Shown here piece by piece: positions 22,801 to 33,355 of a stretch of DNA of 64,000 nucleotides (positions within the stretch are counted from its first letter, which is position 1; every line of letters starts with the position of its first letter). The notes under the pieces were generated by a model that was not told the DNA's origin, did no database searches, and was given only the letters and a program-made list of their open reading frames with translations. Source of the DNA: Pristionchus mayeri (Eukaryota; Nematoda; Chromadorea; Rhabditida; Neodiplogasteridae); assembly GCA_036245805.1 (NCBI GenBank), contig BTRK01000005.1, positions 44,503,216 to 44,567,215 of the forward strand. Direction: 5' to 3'. A program made the position numbers and the translations under genes.

Positions 22801-25800
22801 GCGTATTCATAGGCGAAACGAGCGATGCGTTCGATCTTCTCCTGAGTGACGATCTGAAATGTTCGTTGACCTCTGATCTTTGATATGTGATCTTAGTCTT
22901 AATCGTCTACTCTCAACACTGTTAAGACAAATGAACAACCTAGTTCACCTACATTTTCACTGAAACCACAATACATACAATTTTTATGAAGACTCATTCT
23001 TACGTTAACATAGGGCCTCTGTTTACCTTGATGCTCTCCACTACACCGGGGATCGACTCGTGCTCGAGTCCGGAGTATTCTCCCTCCGTGTTCTCACGAA
23101 TAAGCACAATGTCGATGTCCTAAATGCTGAATTAAGACTGGAAAATGATGCACAGTCAACAGTTATCAATTTCAAAAGGCCAACTATGTTTCATTATAGT
23201 CTCATAATTCTAATTTTGCAACAAACGACAATGGGTGGATGGGAAAAGATACAACACACAATTATACCTTATGCCTAGTAGGCACGGTTGGAATCGTGAC
23301 GCAGTGAAGGACGTTCGCCCAGAGGTCAAGACGTCTCCTGAACATATCGGATTAGGCTTACAGCACTGTCGATATCACATCGATCAATCCATTTGCGGTT
23401 ATCGGTTTATGCAAGCATCATTGTCAACATTTATCTTCCTTAAAGGAGGGGTAAAGTCAAAGCTACTCATTCGATTCTGTCATTAACATTGCCTAACTTT
23501 TTTCAACTATAAGAGATTCTTAAAATTTCACGTTTTTATCACTGCGCTGAAACTGAGTTATCGCAAGTTGACTGTTTGCTAGCCATGGACATCAGTGAAG
23601 GAGCTCAGTGAAGGTGCGAGAGAGCGCGCGAGTGAGAGAGAGTGACCCTCTCGTTTCTATAACCGCACGCGGTTGCCCTGACTAATTCTTTAAATGATTA
23701 AGTTCTTACCTCAACTCGACGTTGCGAGACACGAAGGCGGGATCGTCGAACTTGGTCTCGATGTTGCCCTAAACTTGAAGTTATTTCACATTCAATAGTG
23801 ATCGATCACCTGGAGCGTGCTTGCAATGAAAGACACTAGGTCGGATGAGGACTATGGCGTCAGGCCTCCTTTTATATATCATATATAAAAGGCGACATGG
23901 CGTCATATTTCTCATCCGAACTAGTGCCCAATGGAAAGTTCGAAAACTATTTATGTGAGCGTTTGGAAAGTGTCGCCAACCTTGATGGCGACTCCGTTTC
24001 GCTCAATCGCATAGATGACCTCCTCCATGTCACCGTCCTGAATGAGAAACGTGTTGAGTGAAATTTCTGCTCTGTTTTCGAATCGGGGTTCCAAAACATA
24101 ATCGGACCCCGATTACAGATGGGACCCGATTCGAAATTTCGAGTTCTTGTCACTTACCTGATAAATAGAAGTCATCTGCACCTCTTCGAAGTTGATCGGG
24201 GCCTGCATTCAGCATGTTTTAAAATTTAAAAATGGAGGCTGCAATGAGACTTTTTCGATCAAGTTGAGTTTCATATTGATTATGAATCTTTCAATTTCTT
24301 GAAAATACCAATTTTGGAATCACATCTCTGTGTTAAAAATTATACTACCAAAATAATTAATGGACCTTACAAATATATTTATGAACATAGTTCATATATG
24401 ATCATAGTTCGCGATCAAACCTCATTAGCTAGAGAACACGTTAATTGGGGGGGGGGGTTATTTCCTCTCTGTCTCAAATTTCGATATTTACTCTTATGAA
24501 TTTCATAAATGAATGGGTTTTGTGACCAAGGTTGAGTTTCATTCGGGTTATATTTCTATGAATTTTCGAAAATTGCAATTGACCACACGTTTGGTGTTCG
24601 AATAAATACATTTGTCAAGATTCTGTTCTCACTAGTCTCGAACTAAATGCCGAAATGCGTCGTACCTAGCACCATATTACTCCGATGAAAATGGATTAGA
24701 TTCGTTCAGATCACGAACTCCAACTATGTTGTCGTCGACAATCTCTCCCTTCTCACCGTCATGTACATCGTCATTGATAACCATAAGCTGGTCAATACAT
24801 ATGCATCATAGTTCTCCATATTTATCTCCACTCTGTGGCATTACTCATATCGAAGAGAGTCTGGATGAGAAGCGGAGTGTCAGAGATGAAGAGCCACAAG
24901 CTGGACATTGGAGTTGCACGGTGCAACGTTTCCGACTCACTTTCTCACTGCTATTTTGTCATATACCTCACATTCAACCTGTTGTAAGACTAGGAGAGAA
25001 ATCACCCAGAATTAGGAGCGTAAGCATCGCAGGAAACGAGACTTTTGTGCAGTCTATCGCCGCTCAGACGAGTGAGAGTGCAAAGAAAATGAGAAGAGAC
25101 ACGTCAGCGATAATGTCTGAGATTGCAAAGCAGTGTCATTGTATTTGCAGGGCTCAACGAGTCCGTCCCACTTTAGCACTTTGCTAATCCAAACGTGCTC
25201 TGCCTATGCCGCAAGTTCAATTTGTAGGCAGGCAAGGAGTGAAATCTCTTTGGCAAAAAGTGATTTCGTATGAAGAAGGGATCCTATTCATGCAGTGTAC
25301 TTTATCACCACTCAGACTGTTTAGAGAGTATGCCCAAACGAGGATAGTCTCGTCAGTGATAATGTCTGAAATTGCAAAGCAGTGCTGCTTCGCGTGCGTC
25401 AAAATAGGCTGATAAGGCTCACTACTGATATGGCTGACTGATGCAAACGGGCGATTGCATCGCTCTCTCGCTCTTGAATACTGTCTAACGATAGAGCGGA
25501 AATCGGGCCACTCTCAACCGTTGGCCGGCTTAGTCACGCAGGCGTCAAAAACCAACGGATATCAAGAGGTCATTGCGTGCAAATGCTACTCATTCGAATT
25601 TTCCAAATGCCGATTAGAAAAAGTTCTCTTCATTCTGCACCCACTCACACTGATCATCATATTTCCCACGAAACCAACCCTACTACAAAATGCACAAGAA
25701 TTTTGTCGCACACAGAGAAACTCAAAATTTCCCAGAACTCACATTGCAGTACTTGAAGATCTTCTTGATGTGTCCGATCATCTCGGGCCCGATTCCGTCT

Positions 25801-26237
25801 CCAGGCATCGCAGTGACCGTGTGCTGCCCGCCGTACTTGGCCAGCGTGTTCTGGAAGTGTTTGTTGGTTGTTGTTGTTGTTGTTGTTGTTGTTGTTGGTA
25901 TTTTTTTGACCAGGGAGCATCCAAAAGTTGTTAAAGCTATTGACTTTCAAAAAAAAGAAATTTTTCTGGTGAATTGTTGGATTGATTTCAAATATGATTC
26001 ACGAGTTCTAAATAGGTGATGACGTGAGATGACAATCGCTTCTGAGAGATCAAACATGATGCAATATCAATTCTTAAAACATGATACAATATCAATTCCC
26101 TAGTGCAATCATTAACAATAACAACAACAACTCGCCCTGTTTCCGGGCAGCTTGTGCGTGCGAATCGCCGAATTCGCAGGGGTGGCGACGGAAAGAGCGC
26201 GGCGAGCGACTGCTGTGATGGCGTTGGAGGAGAGCAT
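19810..26237 (-). CDS. idhg: NAD-dependent isocitrate dehydrogenase, gamma-type regulatory subunit, mitochondrial
   Basis: Fifteen exons join in frame to 379 residues: 26237-26136, 25850-25743, 24202-24158, 24037-23981, 23768-23710, 23337-23268, 23119-23027, 22853-22779, 22727-22671, 22391-22314, 21673-21603, 21454-21382, 21298-21213, 20985-20905 and 19894-19810 (TGA). The enzyme is the matrix TCA-cycle complex that oxidises isocitrate to 2-oxoglutarate with NAD+. Residues 1-34 ([20 protein letters not shown]...) look like a mitochondrial presequence. Family motifs follow in order: [84 protein letters not shown] and [18 protein letters not shown] and [10 protein letters not shown] favour gamma over beta (beta usually has REQTEGEYS); this subunit is expected to regulate rather than catalyse. 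The ATG directly follows CTACTTTAG, suggesting trans-splicing. Exons 1 and 2 fit in phase only with a GC donor (AGG|GCGAGT). Introns carry several MITEs. Confidence 0.95.
19941..20752. mobile_element. 812-bp Tc1/mariner-type MITE in the last idhg intron
   Basis: Ends TTGGGGTGTTCCAAAAGTTC and its exact inverse are flanked by TA (19939-19940, 20753-20754). The inverted repeats extend about 32 bp. The inside is AT-rich with no transposase. It sits between exons 14 and 15 of the isocitrate dehydrogenase gene and leaves both splice sites untouched. Confidence 0.9.
21044..21095. mobile_element. Half copy of the GCGCGCCA hairpin MITE in an idhg intron
   Basis: CCGGATTTCCAAAGCATGAT and GCGCGCCATTTTAGCGAAAC match one arm of the hairpin element at 58926-59096 (CCGGTTTTCCAACGCAGTAT, GCGCGCCACCTTTGCGAAGC). 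Only one arm is present. It lies between idhg exons 13 and 14. Confidence 0.65.
21975..22000 (-). pseudogene. Fragment duplicate of the end of idhg exon 10
   Basis: ACCAATTGCATGCTTGCATT matches, with one change, the 3' end of exon 10 (ACCAACTGCATGCTTGCATT at 22311-22330). On the minus strand this repeats NASMQL. A second scrap at about 22483-22513 repeats the 5' end of exon 10 (GTACTCCTTCGTTATGTCTT versus GTACTCCTTTGCCATGTCTT). The real exon is thus flanked on both sides by pieces of itself. Confidence 0.7.
22110..22260. mobile_element. 151-bp hAT-type MITE with 8-bp target duplication
   Basis: TAGGGCTCCGGAATTGG at the left is mirrored by CCAATTCCGGAACCCTA at the right. AAATAGAG flanks both sides (22102-22109, 22261-22268). 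The terminus TAGGG(T/C)TCC is shared with the 5.4-kb foldback at 56572, so both are probably moved by the same transposase. It lies in the intron between idhg exons 10 and 11. Confidence 0.9.
23834..23929. mobile_element. Short hairpin MITE, CACTAGGTCGGATGAG family
   Basis: CACTAGGTCGGATGAGGAC pairs with CTCATCCGAACTAGTG across a palindromic ATATATCATATAT centre. CAATGAAA and CAATGGAAA flank it, an imperfect 8-bp duplication. It lies in an idhg intron. A second member with a clean target duplication is at 29000-29065. Confidence 0.8.
24447..24457. repeat. G11 homopolymer
   Basis: A run of eleven G in an idhg intron. Similar runs are G12 at about 27006-27017 (inside a mariner) and C14 at about 43344-43357. 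These are potential polymerase slippage and sequencing-error sites. Confidence 0.9.
24720..25735. other. Long idhg intron filled with repeats
   Basis: The intron between exons 2 and 3 contains an imperfect repeat (AATGTCTGAGATTGCAAAGC at about 25111 and AATGTCTGAAATTGCAAAGC at about 25361) and the dispersed repeat shared with 19390. The open frame at 24726-25187 (+) is antisense to the gene and has no domain support. Confidence 0.6.
25867..25897. repeat. (GTT)n microsatellite beside idhg exon 2
   Basis: About ten GTT units lie immediately upstream (in gene sense) of the exon 2 acceptor, so the gene-sense strand reads (AAC)n. Length variation here could affect the acceptor context. A (CA)n tract lies at about 26668-26685. 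Confidence 0.9.
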
Positions 26238-26361
26238 CTAAAGTAGAATTTGGCACCTTAATTGTGTATGGTCTCTCGCTAGTCGGGCATGAGATAGAGC
26301 GGACAGAATGAAGTCAGTAATTTCTTGCGAACAGCATCTCTATGAGTGATGCGAAATCGGC

Positions 26362-26439
26362 GCGCGCTCTCCTCGTTTCACACGCTCTCTCGCCGGTCAG
26401 ACAGAGCGAGTGAGCGTGTGAAACGAGGAGAGCGCGCGT
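26362..26439. repeat. GA/CT-rich hairpin, dispersed family
   Basis: CGCGCTCTCCTCGTTTCACA pairs perfectly with TGTGAAACGAGGAGAGCGCG around a CGCCGGTCAGACAGAGCG centre. It is just upstream of the idhg start. This is the best-preserved stem in the window. Confidence 0.9.
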
Positions 26440-26725
26440 CGTTTTGGCATCACTAATCTCTACCAATCGAGCGAAAATGACGAACAACTGGGCACGCTTT
26501 TCAAACGCTAACGGTTGCTACTCGCTCAAGACAAATAAACGATAAAGTGCGGATTTCAATGTCTTTTCCTTACCCGGAATAGGGAATCTAAAACCCGTCA
26601 ATGAGTGGTGGTCAACAGCGACTCGCCGAAGTGATAACGTCTGATAAGCACAGTGAAACGGGTAAGCACACACACACTCACACACAGATCCACGATCATT
26701 TCACCGCCAGATTGAAATAGATCTA

Positions 26726-27975
26726 TGAGGTTGGTCGGAAAGTCTTTGTCACTTTTTCAAAACTTAATTTCTTTGATGAAACAATAGCAAGAGTCCAATA
26801 ATACTTGTAATCATTATAAGCAATATGTGCCCAAGGTTCCTTCAACTTATGAAACCCCTCCCTATAGAACCCATCTGAGCGCGAGGCAAAGTATTGCTTG
26901 AGTGCTGCATCGAGATTTCCACGGGAATTTCAGGCCCTATCTCGAACGGCATGGGTCGGGTCTGCGAAAAGCCAGTAATAGGTCGGAGCCATGTCAGGAG
27001 AATACGGGGGGGGGGGGGTGAGGGAGAACCATCCATCCCTATCCACCTAGTTCCTGCTTGACTTGATTGGAGACCTGGTGGCGGGGGTCATTTTGTTGAA
27101 TGTGCACTTTCTTATCATTCAGCCTTGAACGAGAGACTTCCAAATTCAAATTATGTAGATGTGTGACGTACTTGACCCCGGTGATTAACATGCCCTCAGG
27201 TAATAGATCCGATTAGATCAAGCCATCCACTCCCCACCACATTGATAGCTTGTTTTTGTTGGGGTGCAGGTCAAGTTTGGGGACACGCTGTGGAGCCTCT
27301 CCTTTTCAACCCGCTTGGCTCTTATGTGGTTGTTATCTTAGATGACCCGTATCTTATTCCCCGTTATGAGCCGTTCCAACCATCGATCTCCGCCTCGGAG
27401 AATGAGGAGAGTAATGGAATCATCGACTCGACGGCCATGGTTGGCTTTGCTCAGATCATGAGATATGAATCGACCGATAAATTTCCTCATTCCAAGAGAT
27501 CTCAAGCTTTCTTTGACAGTGCTATTATGGGCTCGAAGTGTGATGACTATTTCACGGACAGTTTGAAAAGGGTCTCTTTCCACCCCTTTCTTCAACGTCT
27601 CCAAATCCAACTCACCAGGTCTTCTAGATCGACCTGATCATTGAGGGAAAATTTGTCTTCTTCTAAGAGATGGAACCAATTCCTTATGGTGTTGTAGAGG
27701 GGACATGAGTGCCATAAGATTCTTCAGTAGGGTTCTCCGAATCCTTCATCGTGGTGTAGGACAGAGGTAAAGTATAACATGGTGGATGTGGATGGTACTA
27801 CGAACATACATCGTTACTCTACTAGAGCATGACTGAAGCGAAGGGAATGGGGAGTAGTTAACTATAAAGACACTTCACTGATTGTTGTTTACTAGGAGCG
27901 AGGGGACGCCAAAGTGCACTTGCGACGAGCAGTGTTAAGACAAATCCAGTGACAAAGACTTTCCGACCAACCTGA
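26726..27975 (-). mobile_element. Full-length but degenerate mariner, 1250 bp
   Basis: Inverted ends TGAGGTTGGTCGGAAAGTC and GACTTTCCGACCAACCTGA are flanked by TA (26724-26725, 27976-27977). The minus strand carries mariner transposase: the segment at 27610-27338 includes the second helix-turn-helix (DPFQTVREIVITLRAHNSTV) and GRFISHDLSKANHGRRVD. The first catalytic motif, normally TGDEKW, is corrupted to TGNKIRV, and stops and frameshifts interrupt both sides. It shares its 1250-bp length with the mariner at 52864 but belongs to a different terminal-repeat subfamily. Confidence 0.85.
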
Positions 27976-29000
27976 TACTTTCAAGCACTATTTCGAGCAT
28001 GCATGTCTATAGTGTTTTCTCAATTCACGAAGGCGTCCATGCTCTGATGTATGGGCACCTGTTTCACTACATTATTTCACATGCCCTCAAAGCGCACTAC
28101 AAATTTGAAAATATGAAAAGCTAAGCTAAACCTGGAGCAAATCGGAGACAGTTGGGAAATCACTCTAGAAAGTGCCAGAAACGAGAACGCGCGCGTTGTT
28201 GTGTAGTGTGGTGATAATGGAAGGTGCCTGCGAAAACAAATCAAAGTAAAGTGCCCGTGATTACGCCACTCGGCCGTTCCGGAATGGCCACGCAGAGAAC
28301 AACTATTGGAATGTTCGAGCGATGTGTTTCAGGGATGTTTCATAATCAAATGTGGATGTTTCAGATGCTTGGTGACGGTTGTCTATTAAAATTAAACAAT
28401 ATCAAAAATACGGATCTTTTCAAGCCCTTCGCGTCATATGTTTCGGGATCCGTTCACATTCATCTGTGAACGAGTAGTATGATTGGAGACGGTTGATCAA
28501 GGAAATGAGCAACAAAATAATGAGTGATGATACGGTGAAGCGCGTTATCTGAATTGGTTATGCTTACGACATTTTACAAAACATCACTTCCGTTTTATAA
28601 TAAACAGTGGATCGAGTGACATCAGGTCAACGAGCAGGAGCAATCGCGGATTGGACCAACGATATCGCTCTGACTGTTTGAGAACTCCGAATGAGGATGT
28701 ATTCACGAAAATAAAATATTTACATTGAGCGCCAAATCCAGTTCTGAGTGCACTCAGTAGTCAGAGTGACATCAGTATCGAAGAAGGTATCAGTGCTACT
28801 TGAACTAAATGAACAACTATTGATATTTGTAATGTGTTACATATTGTGTTCTGAAAGAGGTGAGACAAGTTGACGCTAGATCGAGCGCTGTGTGGTATCA
28901 AAATAAAACAATTTCGATAAAACACTTTCATTCTGTCACTCTCAGTGGTGAGAGTGACATCATTGTCGAGGGTGGGGACAATCTCAATGAGAGTTATTAG
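27976..29000. other. No gene recognised
   Basis: Both strands were read. The frame at 28224-28469 has no family features. GAGAGTGACATCA-type motifs recur near 28765 and 28945, hinting at another low-copy repeat. No splice-supported exon was found. Confidence 0.4.
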
Positions 29001-29065
29001 GCACTAAGTCGGATGAGATGTATCAAAGGCGGCATGACGTCATAGTTCTCATCTGACCTAGTGCC
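29000..29065. mobile_element. 66-bp hairpin MITE with 8-bp target duplication
   Basis: GGCACTAAGTCGGATGAGA pairs with TCTCATCTGACCTAGTGCC. AGTTATTA flanks both sides (28992-28999 and 29066-29073). The 8-bp duplication again points to a hAT-type transposase. It is the second member of the family at 23834. Confidence 0.85.
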
Positions 29066-29086
29066 AGTTATTAGAATTCGACAAGC

Positions 29087-29473
29087 GGGCCTTCATTTCC
29101 TCATCATTTCACGTGCTCTCTCACCGCTCAGATCGAGTGAGAGAACGTGCCAAACGAGGAGACACGGCGATTTGTCATCACAAATATTTTTTTTTCAAAT
29201 CCACATATCAAGCCCTGCCAGTCCGGTTAGCCAGAACAACCCAAACGTAGAGTAGAATACCGCGCGGAAACTCTACTCGTGAGAGACGCTGGCGAGGCCC
29301 CGAATCATTGATTGCTTCGCACTAAAATGAGAGAGTGAAAGCAGAACGGCTTCTTAGACAGCTTTTGCCTGCTTCGACTACACTCGGAGTCGCCGTCTGA
29401 CTCTCTCGATATCGCATGCTCTCTCGTACTGTCTAACCGGACGAGTGAACGTGTAGAATAAAGAGAGTCAGAC
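29087..29473. repeat. Two GA/CT-rich hairpins about 230 bp apart
   Basis: One hairpin is centred at about 29125 (CACGTGCTCTCTCACC / GAGTGAGAGAACGTGCC). The other is centred at about 29435 (CGTCTGACTCTCTCGATAT / AGAGAGTCAGACG) with a TGTCTAACCGGAC loop. Both belong to the dispersed family. Confidence 0.8.
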
Positions 29474-31009
29474 GTTTTTCACCAATCGTGGGAAGAGAAA
29501 AGTACGCGCGTATCTCGCACACTTTTTGGATTCTATCATACTAAGAAATGGAGAAGGGTACATTCTGTGTTATCTTCCAACCTTGCACGGATATTTTTCA
29601 GGGAAATTAGAACAATACGTCATTTCAGAAATCTTAGAAACCATTGACATTTTCGTAATGCGTGAGGAAGTCAGCGGCGATGCTTTACACTTGCCGAACA
29701 CTCTCGAACATTCAGTAGGGAAACGTGGGAAAGCCAAAACGTGCGCTTATTTCTTCCACTTTGTGGACGATTTCAAAAAAAGGAACGAAGCACAGATATT
29801 TTCCTCGTGATGAGGGGGAATAGGGATGGCTTCACAAGAAATTATTCTGAATGTTTCGTGTTCTTCTACACGTTTCTGATATAGCGGTCACGGTGCGATC
29901 TCGGGGATATTTCCACATGATCTTTTTTTAACGCTCTCACACCGAGTACATGGATTGAGAAGGTAGCGATGAAAGATACCTGCCAAACACTCCAAATCCT
30001 AAATTTTCAACAATAACGAATTGTAAAATACACATGTCAAAAAATGATGCACGTCTCCCACATCTGCAAACACTCTTCGAGGACGCTCAGCTGAGCAGGA
30101 AACGTGGGAAACGGAAAGGGTGCTTATCTCTCCCACTCCTTGAACCAGAGAAGAGTTCAGAACGGGATCGGGAAAATATCTTTCTCATCTTCCTACTCTT
30201 CCACAGGGAAAATATAAAGGGTTTGGAGAGAGTCAGTAAACTAGAGTTATGAGATCAGTCGGAGAACCAACTGGGACAAAACTGAGCAGAGGAAGCTGAC
30301 GAGATTGCTCAGAAAACGTGAGCCAGGCAACGTGATGGTCGAGATCAGTGGAGAGATCACACAGGGAACCAACTGTGACCAAACAAACAAACAAGCAGCC
30401 TACGCTCGCTGAGAAATGCACGAATCGCCTCAATTTGCCTCGGATAATTGGATGTGGTTTGTAGTTGGAATTACTTCGCTAGAAATAACTTATTCTACGT
30501 GCTCTTAGATAGGGGCGCACACAAATATGAGATGATTCCATAAGAAGTATTCGTATTTTGCATACACTCTCGACTGCGTGAAACATATTGTGAGAAGTGA
30601 AGAAACAACTGATATAAATAACTAAGAGGACGTGGGTTTTCCGTTACTTTTCGCACTACTTCGACGTGAGGTGAGCGAAATACGGTCTTTGTTTGATCAA
30701 TTTTTTGAGTAGGTTTGAGGTGCGGGACATAGCTCACCAACATGCGCTTAGGAAACGTGCCCTAAAATAGTCCAACATCACGCGAAAATACAGACAAGGT
30801 GAAATGAGGAGCGTGCCACCCGAAACTCGAACTCTAGGCGGATAAACTCCTCGTTCTTCCCTCTTCTCACTCGTTTTCTCTGACTTGTTTACCCCAAAAC
30901 CTCTGTGATCCCGGCTGTCTCTAGCATATGTTCTTGCTGGTTAGGAGGATGTAGAGAGTGGAGAAAAGAGGGAGGATCCCGCATATCTCAGCCATCGAGC
31001 ATTCGTCTG
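29474..31009. other. No gene recognised; weak diverged repeats
   Basis: Segments near 29680-29820 and 30040-30200 share AAACGTGGGAAA, GTGCTTAT and GAAAATAT(C/A) elements in the same order, suggesting an old tandem or dispersed repeat. The frames at 29526-29810 and 30034-30252 overlap these repeats and are not supported as genes. Confidence 0.45.
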
Positions 31010-31083
31010 CCTCTCTCGATATTGCATGTTCTCTCGCACTGTCTAACCGGTGAGATAGCGTGTAAAATGAAGAGAGTCAGGCG
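31010..31083. repeat. GA/CT-rich hairpin, dispersed family
   Basis: CGTCTGCCTCTCTCGATAT pairs with ATGAAGAGAGTCAGGCG. The loop contains TGTCTAACCGGTGAG. It is close in sequence to the hairpin at 29396. Confidence 0.8.
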
Positions 31084-32726
31084 TTTGTTCCAGCCATCCC
31101 CTCTCAATCAATGCCTGGATCTTGTGAGAGACCCGCATTACAAAGTAGGAGGAGAGGGGACAGGGAGAGGGAGGAGGGAGGGAAGGAAGAGGAGGAAGGT
31201 GGTAAACTCGGGACAGAGTGAGGGAGTGTCATACGAGAGGGTCCGTTCATCTGAGATTTCAAAGAAATGGTAACAAAATGGTGAGAAGCTGTTTATCATC
31301 GAGATCACATGGCGTAATACAATGCAAGGAACCTACCCGATGCCACTAGCTTGATACTCGATATAAATCAGACGTACTTACAAATGTGAATGTTCTGCGT
31401 ATTATTCAAAGGAATAGTCAATTGATATTTTTACAGATTCTGTTTGCTAGAAGAATTAATAGAAAAGCTAACTCTCCATTATGTATATCACGCGTCTTCT
31501 GAGAGATTGCATGACCGTGCGGAACCAGGAGCCCCAACTTTCAGCAGTATCCACGAGATAATTATGCCAGAGTATATTGGTGATTAGAAAACTTTCTACG
31601 TTGGCCGTTTTTTTCAGAACCGGCTTTTAGGTATTTTCCGGTTCCGCACCCGGCTCTACCGTATCTCAGCTCCCAGATGAGCTAGAGTGCAGGCATTGAG
31701 ATCAAAATGTCCGGAAAATTAATTCCAACAACTTTTATGTTGACAAAAAAGTTCGACGGCGTCAACTTCATATTGAAATTTACGAAAAACTGCGATCAAA
31801 AACATAAAATAAATTCTACCGGCTCGGTGACCCCACCCTTGTAAGCGGTGCTCATATTCGGAATCTCCATATCCGATTCTATCAGGAAAAAAATATAGCT
31901 GAACTCCTTAGGCGTGACAAGTGGTCTTCCCAATGCGAAAATTGCGTCCAAATTGCTCAATTTCAGAACCACTTTTCTGAAAATCATCGTATAAAAGCTC
32001 CAAAGCATGACTATATTGGCGAAAACATCATAAATAAGTAAAATAACACTAAATAACTCGAATGGAATGCATTTTGGTACTTTTTCAAAAAATCGAAAAA
32101 ATTTCGAAAAAATTGTCTCGATTTTCATAAATTTATATTTTCATGATTTTCATGGATCTTTTGCTACCAAATCATATAAAAGTATGAGATGGTAATGCAT
32201 AGGCATTATTTCCTCGAAAAAAATCCGATTTCGGTCACTGAGCCGGAAAATACAAACTTTCCGGTTTTGGTTTCCGGATTTTGACAAAACTATGTTCTCT
32301 AGGGAAAATTAAGCCGTCTAGTTATTTATATTTATTATTAAATATAAATACACACATTTTACCCTGAAAGGATGATTTCTGATAAGATATGACAATCCTG
32401 CAATGTGAAAATTGTAATTGAATTTTCGAAGTGTAATTTCAGCTGAAAATGAATCTAAACTGAAATTTATTGTTAGAATCCTTCCTTGTAGCGTAAAATG
32501 TGTTTATTTATAGTTACTAATAAATATAAATAACTAGACGGCTTAATTTTCCATAGAGAACATAGTTTTGTCCAAATCCGGAAACCAAAACAGGATAGTT
32601 TAAATTTTCCGGCTCAGTGACCGAAATCGGATTTTTTTGGAGGAAATCATGCCTATGCATTACCATCTCATACTTTTATATGATTTGGTAGCAAAAGATC
32701 CATGAAAATCATGAAAATATAAATTC

Positions 32727-32908
32727 ATGAAAATCGAGACAATTTTTTTCGATTTTTTGAAAAAGTACCAAAATGCATTCCATTCGAGTTATTTAGTGTT
32801 ATTTTACTTATTTGTGATGAAAATCGAGACAATTTTTTCGATTTTTTGAAAAAGTACCAAAATGCATTCCATTCGAGTTATTTAGTGTTATTTTACTTAT
32901 TTATGATG
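32727..32908. repeat. Tandem duplication of about 91 bp in the foldback right arm
   Basis: ATGAAAATCGAGACAATTTT through TTACTTATTT occurs twice in a row. The left arm has a single copy (around 32030-32125 in inverse), so the duplication arose after the palindrome formed. Confidence 0.88.
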
Positions 32909-33355
32909 TTTTCGCCAATATAGTCATGCTTTGGAGCTTTTATACGATGATTTTCAGAAAAGTGGTTCTGAAATTGAGCGAGTTGGACGCTATTTTCGCC
33001 TTGAGAAGACCACTTGTCAAGCCTAAGGAGTTCAGCTATATTTTTTTCCTGATAGAATCGGATATGGAGATTCCGAATATGAGCACCGCTTACAAGGGTG
33101 GGGTCACCGAGCCGGTAGAATTTATTTTATGTTTTTGATCGCAGTTTTTCGTAAATTTCAATATGAAGTTGACGTCGTCGAACTTTTTTGTCAACATAAA
33201 AGTTGTTGGAATTAATTTTCCGGACATTTTGATCTCAATGCCTGCACTCTAGCTCATCTGGGAGCTGAGATACGGTAGAGCCGGGTGCGGAACCGGAAAA
33301 TACCTAAAAGCCGGTTCTGAAAAAAACGGCCAACGTAGAAAGTAATCACCAATAT

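Noticed and set aside
24726..25187. 153-codon open frame on the plus strand
   Set aside because: It is antisense to idhg inside its large intron, overlaps repeats and has no domain or splice context.
25657..25950. Poly-Asn protein on the minus strand
   Set aside because: Comes from the (GTT)n tract beside idhg exon 2; it is not in the IDH frame.
30905..31273. 122-codon frame with Arg/Lys/Gly-rich end
   Set aside because: It runs through a GA-rich hairpin and purine-rich DNA; low complexity and no splice support.
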